DNA from: Cupriavidus necator N-1
GTDB lineage: Bacteria > Pseudomonadota > Gammaproteobacteria > Burkholderiales > Burkholderiaceae
DNA length: 64,000 nt
Direction of reading: 5' to 3'
Assembly: GCF_000219215.1 (NCBI RefSeq)
Contig: NC_015723.1
Coordinates: forward strand, 124,001-188,000
Position 1 is the stretch's first letter, and every line of letters starts with the position of its first letter. The notes beneath the pieces were generated by a model. That model made no database searches, was not told the origin of the DNA, and saw nothing but the letters and a program-made list of their open reading frames with translations. Positions 58,537 through 64,000 of the stretch are shown here, one piece after another. The position numbers and the translations under genes were made by a program.

Positions 58537-60204
58537 TCAATCGAACTGGTACGAATAGGTCATGTTGATCCGCGGCGACCGATGGCTCGCATTGGTCGGC
58601 TTGTCACCCACCGGTTGTGCCACCGACAGGTCCAGCGTGTAGTAGCGCCGGTCCGAGAAGCGCGCGCCGATGGCCACCGACGACAGGCTGCGGTGCGACA
58701 GCGACACGCTGTTGGAGAACACGCGCGCCACGTCGGCCGACACATATGGCTGGATCGTGCGCAGGTAGGCCATGTCGGGCAGGAACAGGCGGCTGATTTC
58801 GGCCGAGGCCCCCCAGCCCTTGTCGCCCGCCACTTCGCCGGCGGGATAGCCCAGCCCGAAGAAGCGTCCGCCGAAGCTGATCTGCTCGCCCGAGGCCAGG
58901 CGGTCGCCGCTGTACTGGCCCGCCGCGGCCACGGTGAGGCCGAAGCCCGCCGGCAGGTCTTTCGACTGCGACAGCAGCAGCCGCGTGCGGAAGAAGCTCA
59001 GGTCGTTGGTATTGTTCTGGCGGCTCGCACCCAGCGCATCAAAGCCCTTGTACAGGCCCAGCGTGGCGTTGCGGCTCACGCCTTCGCCGCGCTGCGCGTA
59101 GGTCAGCTCCGCGGTGCCCACGCGCACGTTGGTGCCCAGCGTCACGCGCGTGCCGGTGGCGGTGTGGGTGTAGCGCTCGAACTGGTCGGCGCCGTAGAAG
59201 CCGCCGGTCAGCGTGAGCGAGTGTGCGTTGGACAGCAGCAGCGGATAGCTGAGTGAGCCGCCGATGCGCTTGGTGTCGTTGACGTAGCGCGGGTTGAACC
59301 CGATCGCCTCCAGCGTGGCGTTCTGCGGCACGCCGCGGTAGTGCGAGGCATTGAGCCGCGCGATCATGCCCTCGGTGCCGAGCGGCTGCGCGTAGCTGGC
59401 AGCGTAGTACTCCTCGTTGTCGCGGCCTTTGGGGAACAGCGCCGACACCGAGATCTGCTCGCCCAGCGGCGTCAGGCTGTTGGTAGTCGCGGTTGCAATC
59501 GCGCGCAGGCCCGGCGACATGTATTCGATGCCGGTGCCGAAGGTGAACGGCTTGCGCTTGACGTCGAGCACCATCTCGCAGGCGCCGTCGGTGGTGGTCG
59601 GCGGCTGCACCGTGGCCGCCACCTGCAGTCCGGGCTGCAGGGCCAGTGCATTGACGTAGTGTTCGAAACGGTCCTGGCGCAGCGGGCGGTCCTGCTGCAG
59701 CTTCTCGGCAATGGCGCGCAGCCGGCCCTCTGCCGGGCCCGCCTTGCCAGTGACCGTCACCTTGGCCACATAGCCTTCGACCACGGTGATCAGCACATCG
59801 CCGTTGGCAAAATCCTGCGCCGGCACGAAGGCGAACGAGAGCGGATAGCCACGGTCCTTGTACATCTGCGTCACCGTGCTGGCCGCTTCCAGCAGCTGTG
59901 CCACCGTGATCTCGCGATTGGCCAGCGGCTTGAACTGCGCGGCCACTTCCTCGAAAGGCAGCGTCTTCGCGCCCTCGATGCGAAAGCGCCGCGGTGTCAG
60001 GCGTGTATTGAGCAGGTCCTGCATGGCCGCCTGCGGCCGTTCGACCTGCACGGTCACGCTGCTGTCCGGCCGGGCCGGAGCGATCTTCGGGAGCGTCTGG
60101 GTCGGGTCGCCCTGGACCGGGCTGCGCGGATCGGCCTGGACCAGGCCGTGATGGAACGCGCCGACGCTGACCAGCAGCGCGGCAACGCGATGACGTGCAC
60201 GCAT
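58537..60204 (-). CDS. TpsB/FhaC/ShlB-type outer-membrane secretion transporter
   Basis: A 555-residue two-partner-secretion transporter. Signal peptide to about residue 24, a Pro-rich segment, POTRA domains (about 70-230; RRFRIEGAKTLPFEEVAAQF and GDVLITVVEGYVAKVTVTG), and a 16-strand-type beta-barrel ending in a terminal aromatic-x-hydrophobic strand (NMTYSYQFD). TpsB proteins export TpsA adhesins/hemolysins. No TpsA lies downstream; instead the upstream neighbour in the same direction is a Gly-rich lipoprotein. AGGGG precedes the ATG. Confidence 0.9.
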   Translation of the reverse strand: MRARHRVAALLVSVGAFHHGLVQADPRSPVQGDPTQTLPKIAPARPDSSVTVQVERPQAAMQDLLNTRLTPRRFRIEGAKTLPFEEVAAQFKPLANREITVAQLLEAASTVTQMYKDRGYPLSFAFVPAQDFANGDVLITVVEGYVAKVTVTGKAGPAEGRLRAIAEKLQQDRPLRQDRFEHYVNALALQPGLQVAATVQPPTTTDGACEMVLDVKRKPFTFGTGIEYMSPGLRAIATATTNSLTPLGEQISVSALFPKGRDNEEYYAASYAQPLGTEGMIARLNASHYRGVPQNATLEAIGFNPRYVNDTKRIGGSLSYPLLLSNAHSLTLTGGFYGADQFERYTHTATGTRVTLGTNVRVGTAELTYAQRGEGVSRNATLGLYKGFDALGASRQNNTNDLSFFRTRLLLSQSKDLPAGFGLTVAAAGQYSGDRLASGEQISFGGRFFGLGYPAGEVAGDKGWGASAEISRLFLPDMAYLRTIQPYVSADVARVFSNSVSLSHRSLSSVAIGARFSDRRYYTLDLSVAQPVGDKPTNASHRSPRINMTYSYQFD

Positions 60205-60387
60205 GGTAATACCCCTGTAAGGAAATACTGCGGCTATTGACGTCGCGTGCCACTGGCGCGGGGATTGCCGCTACCCCCGGGCGCCTGCTGTCCGATGCTG
60301 CCGGCTTAGCGCGTGGCCGCTACGTTGAATCTGGTGTGCTCCGCTGCCCGCGATCAGGCGATCGCCCGGGCAGCGGCTGAGACTGGA

Positions 60388-61893
60388 TTACTTCTGGCCG
60401 AGCGCGCCGGTCAGGCCGCCCAGCAGGCCGCCCACCAGACCGCCGATCGGGCCGGTGGCGCCGGTGGTCGAACCCTTGCTTGTGGTGCTGCCCGCGGTGG
60501 AGGTGGCGCCGCCGGTCACGGCGGCGACAACATTGGTGACGGGGGCCAGCGGGCTGGTGGTGCCCGTGCCCGCCGCGGCGCCGGAGACGCCGCCAACCAC
60601 GCCATTCACCACGCCGCTGACGGCGGTGGTGGCCGGTGCCAGCGGCGAACCGGTGCTGCCGCCGGTGGCACTGCCAAGGCCGCCGGTGAAGGTGCTGACC
60701 AGGCTGGTGACCGGTGCCAGCGGCGAACCTGAGCCGCCGCCGGTGGCACTGCCAAGGCCGCCGGTGATGGTGCTGACCAGGCTGGTGACAGGCGCCAGCG
60801 GCGAACCCGTGCCGCCGGCGCCTGCACCGCCAGTCAGCCCCCCGGCCAGCGCAGTCACCGGTGCCAGTACCGGGCTCAGCGCGCCCAGGCCGCCGCCGCT
60901 GGCGGGCCCGTTCACTGCGCCGCCCAGCGATGCCACGGTCGTGCCGGTGGCGTTCACCACGCCGCCGATGCCCGAGACCACCGGCGTGTTGGTCTGTTGC
61001 AGCTTGATGCCGGCCGTGGCCAGCGCACCGCCCACGGTCGCCAGTAGCCCGCCGGTCGGAGCGCCCAGGCCCGTGGCCGCGCCCAGCGTCTGGGTGGCGC
61101 CGGTCAGCTGCGAGGTGATCGGCACGATCAGCTTGCTGGTGGTAGTGGTCACTTGCTCGACCGCGCCGGTCGACAGCACCGTGGTCAGCGTGCCGCCGGT
61201 GCTGGTCACCGTGTCGCCCAGCTTGTCCACCACCGTGCCCAGCGGCGAAGTCAGCGGCGCCAGCGGCGCGAGCTGGCCGGTGCCCAGCCCGCTGACAGCG
61301 GTGCCGGCGCTGGACACTCCCTTGCCGAGTTCGGTGACCACATTGCCGGTGCTGGCGACCGTGGTGCCAACCGGGTTGGTCGAATTGGGGATGCTGCCCA
61401 GGCCCGCTTGCAGGCCCGTGGCCAGCGCGCCCACGGCATCGCCGGTGGAGGCCACCACGCCGCCCAGGCCGCTTTGCGTCTGCGTCGGCACCAGCGGCAG
61501 GTTGGCGCTGCCGAGCTGGTTGCCGAGGTCGGTGACGGTGCTGCCCGTATTGCCCAGCACCGTGCCGGCATTGTTGATGACCGTGGCGGTCGGGGTCAGC
61601 GAGGTGGGCGTTTCGCCGCCGCCAGTGTTGCCGCCGTTGCCACCCGTTCCACCGGTGCCGCCGGTACCACCCGTGCCGCCGCCCGTGCCACCGGTACCGC
61701 CGCCGGCCAGGTCGGTGCTGCCGCCGGAGCCACCCATGCCGCCAGTGCCATCGGTTCCGGTAGTCTTAGTGCCGCCATTGGTGCCCGCCGTATCGCTGGT
61801 GCCCATGGAGGTCGATCCGCTGCCGCTGGCGCAGCCACCCAGGGCCAGCAAGGTTGCGAGGAGTGCCGTTACGGCGAGTTGTTGTTTGCGCAT
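60388..61893 (-). CDS. Gly/Thr/Val-rich lipoprotein A (collagen-like annotation)
   Basis: A 501-residue lipoprotein; lipobox LALGGC with Cys21. Residues about 45-95 are Gly-Gly-Thr repeats. The middle (about 105-320) is a low-complexity but ordered-looking series (TGSTVTDLGNQLGSANLPLV, NPVGTTVASTGNVVTELG) homologous to lipoprotein B. The C-terminal part carries 26-residue repeats (SPLAPVTSLVST, GGLGSATGG) and ends GGLVGGLLGGLTGALGQK. GAGGGAACAGAAC lies between two ATGs, so 61893 is the start. It is 183 bp upstream of tpsB in the same direction, so the transporter may act on it. Confidence 0.8.
   Translation of the reverse strand: MRKQQLAVTALLATLLALGGCASGSGSTSMGTSDTAGTNGGTKTTGTDGTGGMGGSGGSTDLAGGGTGGTGGGTGGTGGTGGTGGNGGNTGGGETPTSLTPTATVINNAGTVLGNTGSTVTDLGNQLGSANLPLVPTQTQSGLGGVVASTGDAVGALATGLQAGLGSIPNSTNPVGTTVASTGNVVTELGKGVSSAGTAVSGLGTGQLAPLAPLTSPLGTVVDKLGDTVTSTGGTLTTVLSTGAVEQVTTTTSKLIVPITSQLTGATQTLGAATGLGAPTGGLLATVGGALATAGIKLQQTNTPVVSGIGGVVNATGTTVASLGGAVNGPASGGGLGALSPVLAPVTALAGGLTGGAGAGGTGSPLAPVTSLVSTITGGLGSATGGGSGSPLAPVTSLVSTFTGGLGSATGGSTGSPLAPATTAVSGVVNGVVGGVSGAAAGTGTTSPLAPVTNVVAAVTGGATSTAGSTTSKGSTTGATGPIGGLVGGLLGGLTGALGQK
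60635..60806. repeat. 78-bp tandem repeat inside lipoprotein A
   Basis: Units start at 60635 and 60713, with a partial third at 60791; each begins with the GGTGCCAGCGGCGAAC-like sequence and encodes 26 residues. The length multiple of three keeps the frame, so copy number can vary without disrupting the protein. Confidence 0.8.
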
Positions 61894-62623
61894 GTTCTGT
61901 TCCCTCATTCCCGTCGTTTAAATCGCTCGGCCGCGCAACGCGTTCGCTTTCTGCGTGCGGCGGTGACGGATATGGCGCAATCGGTATGCCAGCGCCGCGA
62001 CGCGTCCCGGAAGGGACCCTGCGGAAGTCGGGTGTGGTGCCCGCAAAGCCTTGCCGGGCGCGGTTCCCAGGGGAGTGGCGGGAACCGCTTGCGGCGCCGC
62101 CGGGGACGGGTGTCGGGGCGGCTGCGCGTTACGCGTTACGTAACGTGTGGCGTCTGCAGGGAACAAAACAGCCGGAACGGCGGGCCATGCGGCGATGGCG
62201 ACCCAGCCAGGAAAGCGCGCCGTGCCGTGCGCTGCCACCGCCCTCCCGCCACGGTCATCCGCGCCGCCGTGTTCCCGTGTTCCCGGAACACGTTACGTAG
62301 CACGTAACACGTCAGGCCCGCGCCGCAACGGCGTTTGGGCCCAGCACGTGGCTACCCCGGACCCCCGGCAATCCGCGCCAGGCAAGGCTTGCAGCGCCGC
62401 GGCCGGTTCCGTGCCGGCACCGCCGGCGCCGCTGGCACGGGCCTTGCCATTTGTTGTCCAGACGCGCCGACGATCCCGCGTTCCACTGTCTTGCCGTGCC
62501 GGTTCGGAGCGGTCCGCCAGAGGAACAAAGCGGGACTCCGGGGAGGCTCGTCGGCAATCCCATGCGGCGCACATAAGACAAGACGGCCGGCAGCACCGTG
62601 GCCAACAAGACAGGAGAAGGACA
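61894..62623. promoter_or_regulatory. Divergent regulatory region between lipoproteins A and B
   Basis: 730 bp without a supported gene. It holds two related palindromes: CGTTACGTAACG (62134-62145) and GTTACGT-AGC-ACGTAAC (62292-62308). The unusual length and the two sites suggest shared control of both lipoprotein genes. Confidence 0.6.
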
Positions 62624-63730
62624 ATGCAAACCAAGCATCCGTCGCAGCATTCCATGACCTCACTGGCCGCGGCCGGCGTGGCCGCTATTGCCTTGCTGAT
62701 GGCAGGCTGTTCGTCGAGCGGTGGCGGCAGCGGCGCCAATCCGCGGCCGAACAGCAACATCGACACGCCGGTCACGCCGGGACCGTCCGCATCGGGCGAG
62801 ACCACGCCCACCGCCAAGGTGACCGAAGGCGCGGGCAATACCGTGGTGGCCACGGGCAATGCCATCAGCGAGGTCGGCAAGAGCATCCAGGAAGCGCCGC
62901 TGCCGTTGCTGCCCACCAAGGCGCGCGAAGGCGCCGGCGACGTGGTGATCAATGCCGGCAGGGCCGTTGGCTCGCTCGGCGCGGGCGTGCGCGACGGGCT
63001 GGGGCAGATCGGTTCGGTCGACAACCCGGTTGGCGTGACGGTGGCCAGCACCAGCAATGTGGTCCACGACGTGGGCGAGACGCTGATCAGCGGCGGCGAC
63101 CTGGTGTACGGCCTGGGCACCGAGAAGCTGGCACCACTGGCGCCGGTGACCGAGCCGGTGGGCGGCCTGGTCAGGCACGTGGGCATCGCGGTGCACGATA
63201 GCAGCGGCAAGGTGCACAGCGTGCTGTCCGAAGGCCCGGTCGCGCAGGTCACGAATTCGGTCAGCAAGGTCATCGTGCCGCTGACCAGCAAGGTCACCGA
63301 CGGCACGCAGACCCTGGGCGCGGTCACGCACCTGGGCGATCCGGCCAACGGCCTGCTCTACAAGGTCGGCAATACCGCGGCTGCCGGCGGCAGCATGATC
63401 AGCAACAGCCACGCGCCGGTGGTCTCGCCGCTGGGCGGCGTGGTGACTGAGGCCGGCAAGACGGTCGCGGCCGCTGGCGCGCTCCTCAACGGCAATGGTC
63501 AGGGCGGCGGCAACCCGCTCGGCGGCGTGGTGAACAACCTGCCGCTGGCCAAGGTCGCCGGCGGCGGTGAGGGCGGCTCCGCGGGCGGCGCGCTCAGTCC
63601 CGTGACCGCGCTGCTGGCGCCGGTGACCGGGCTGGTCGGCGGGCTGAAGCAGGGCGCTCAAGACAGCCAGGGTGGCAGCGGCGACGTCAAGACGCTGCAA
63701 TTGCCGCTGGTGGGTGGCCTGCTGCGCTGA
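62624..63730 (+). CDS. Gly/Val-rich lipoprotein B, homologue of lipoprotein A
   Basis: A 368-residue lipoprotein; lipobox LLMAGC with Cys29 (or Cys19 if the second ATG is used). The body (about 65-290) is clearly homologous to lipoprotein A: NPVGVTVASTSNVVHDVGET, LGTEKLAPLAPVTEPVGGLV, VSKVIVPLTSKVTDGTQTLG. It lacks the GGT repeats and 26-residue repeats of A and ends LQLPLVGGLLR. AGGAGAAGG precedes the ATG. Probably a surface or periplasmic structural protein; function unknown. Confidence 0.8.
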   Translation: MQTKHPSQHSMTSLAAAGVAAIALLMAGCSSSGGGSGANPRPNSNIDTPVTPGPSASGETTPTAKVTEGAGNTVVATGNAISEVGKSIQEAPLPLLPTKAREGAGDVVINAGRAVGSLGAGVRDGLGQIGSVDNPVGVTVASTSNVVHDVGETLISGGDLVYGLGTEKLAPLAPVTEPVGGLVRHVGIAVHDSSGKVHSVLSEGPVAQVTNSVSKVIVPLTSKVTDGTQTLGAVTHLGDPANGLLYKVGNTAAAGGSMISNSHAPVVSPLGGVVTEAGKTVAAAGALLNGNGQGGGNPLGGVVNNLPLAKVAGGGEGGSAGGALSPVTALLAPVTGLVGGLKQGAQDSQGGSGDVKTLQLPLVGGLLR

Positions 63731-63962
63731 AATGTCTCATACCGGCTAGGTGTTTTCACGGTGCGCTGTCGCTCATCACCCCGTCGCAGCGCATCTTTTT
63801 ATTTTGGCTGGCATTGCGGCCGCAATGACCGCAATGCCAGCTTGCAGGCCGGTTCCCGGCCTGCAAGCCTGTTCTTTGACAACCTGTGACCCGGGCGTGC
63901 CGGGTCGTTTCAAACGCATGTCTTAACCCCTTTGGGTCATTGCTATCACCCATAGGAGGGGT
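63731..63962. other. Intergenic region with two adjacent hairpins
   Basis: Two consecutive perfect stems: GCTGGCATTGCGG (63807-63819) / CCGCAATGCCAGC (63829-63841), then CTTGCAGGCCGG (63841-63852) / CCGGCCTGCAAG (63856-63867). They share base 63841, so they cannot both close fully. A T-rich tract precedes rather than follows them. They may end the lipoprotein B transcript or regulate the next gene. Confidence 0.6.
63926..63962 (+). promoter_or_regulatory. Hairpin that could mask the Shine-Dalgarno of the edge gene
   Basis: ACCCCT (63926-63931) can pair with AGGGGT (63957-63962), and GGGT (63934-63937) with ACCC (63948-63951). The 3' arm contains most of the AGGAGGGG ribosome-binding site immediately before the ATG at 63963. 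Confidence 0.4.
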
Positions 63963-64000
63963 ATGGTTGAGACATTCCATATCTTAAAAAGAAAACGCAG
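63963..64000 (+). CDS. Possible gene start at window edge (partial)
   Basis: An ATG preceded by AGGAGGGG opens a frame reading MVETFHILKRKR before the window ends. Spacing of the ribosome site is short (about 3 nt). The basic N-terminus could be a signal-peptide n-region. Too little sequence to name a product. Confidence 0.35.
   Translation, partial: MVETFHILKRKR

Noticed and set aside
60455..61921. 488-codon Pro/Val/Ser-rich plus-strand frame over lipoprotein A
   Set aside because: Complement of Gly/Thr-rich repeats; the minus frame has a lipobox, a ribosome site and a homologue in lipoprotein B.

Overview
The window looks like a secondary-replicon segment of a Cupriavidus-type betaproteobacterium (Burkholderiaceae). 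Grounds: very high GC with strong third-position bias, a 16S rRNA of Cupriavidus/Ralstonia character, orphan Bug (TctC) binding proteins, a Burkholderiales porin, and an acoR-acoXABC acetoin cluster whose gene order and protein lengths (668, 359, 333, 338 and 374 aa) match what I recall of C. necator. The species call is inference. No insertion sequence, phage, integrase or CRISPR array was seen.

Layout. 1-1103: 5' end of an EF-G gene and a NarL-type response regulator. 1173-8761: D-glucarate/galactarate catabolism: FadR-type GntR regulator, glucarate dehydratase, two orphan Bug proteins, 2,5-dioxovalerate dehydrogenase and 5-dehydro-4-deoxyglucarate dehydratase. Three copies of one 13-bp palindrome tie the regulator to both transcription units. 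9174-10154: DedA-rhodanese fusion. 10180-16936: a minus-strand cluster (IclR, OPT transporter, NifS-like PLP-fold protein, peptidase E, porin, DUF1177) that looks like an undescribed small-peptide utilisation system. 17140-20691: membrane patatin-like protein beside a second, paralogous IclR. 20881-21921: luciferase-like monooxygenase.

22143-29944 is the acetoin module: sigma-54 activator AcoR, a perfect inverted repeat (candidate activator site), a textbook -24/-12 promoter, acoXABC, an AhpD-like protein and a lipoate ligase-like protein that could lipoylate AcoC. 30127-31773 holds a hypothetical protein, a Fur-box promoter followed about 70 nt later by a terminator (candidate iron-responsive sRNA), and an OsmC-like protein. 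32339-37513 is a complete rRNA operon (16S, tRNA-Ile, tRNA-Ala, 23S, 5S) with two promoters, boxA elements and processing stems. 37653-41187 has a GIY-YIG protein, ohr/ohrR, an HtrA-type protease preceded by a PmrA-like box, and a small protein preceded by four phased GTATAC palindromes.

41340-51109: MarR-MFS operon, the MoxR/DUF58/transglutaminase operon, a phytanoyl-CoA dioxygenase-like protein, an IclR regulator and a second MFS pump divergent from a LysR regulator. 52205-58360: a small exported repeat protein, YggT, MarR, a glycine-zipper lipoprotein, acyl-CoA ligase, dienelactone hydrolase, a phospholipase D-like nuclease and dodecin. 58537-64000: a TpsB/FhaC transporter with two homologous, divergent Gly/Val/Thr-rich lipoproteins sharing a palindrome-containing intergenic region, and at the right edge a possible gene start behind a hairpin that could mask its ribosome-binding site.
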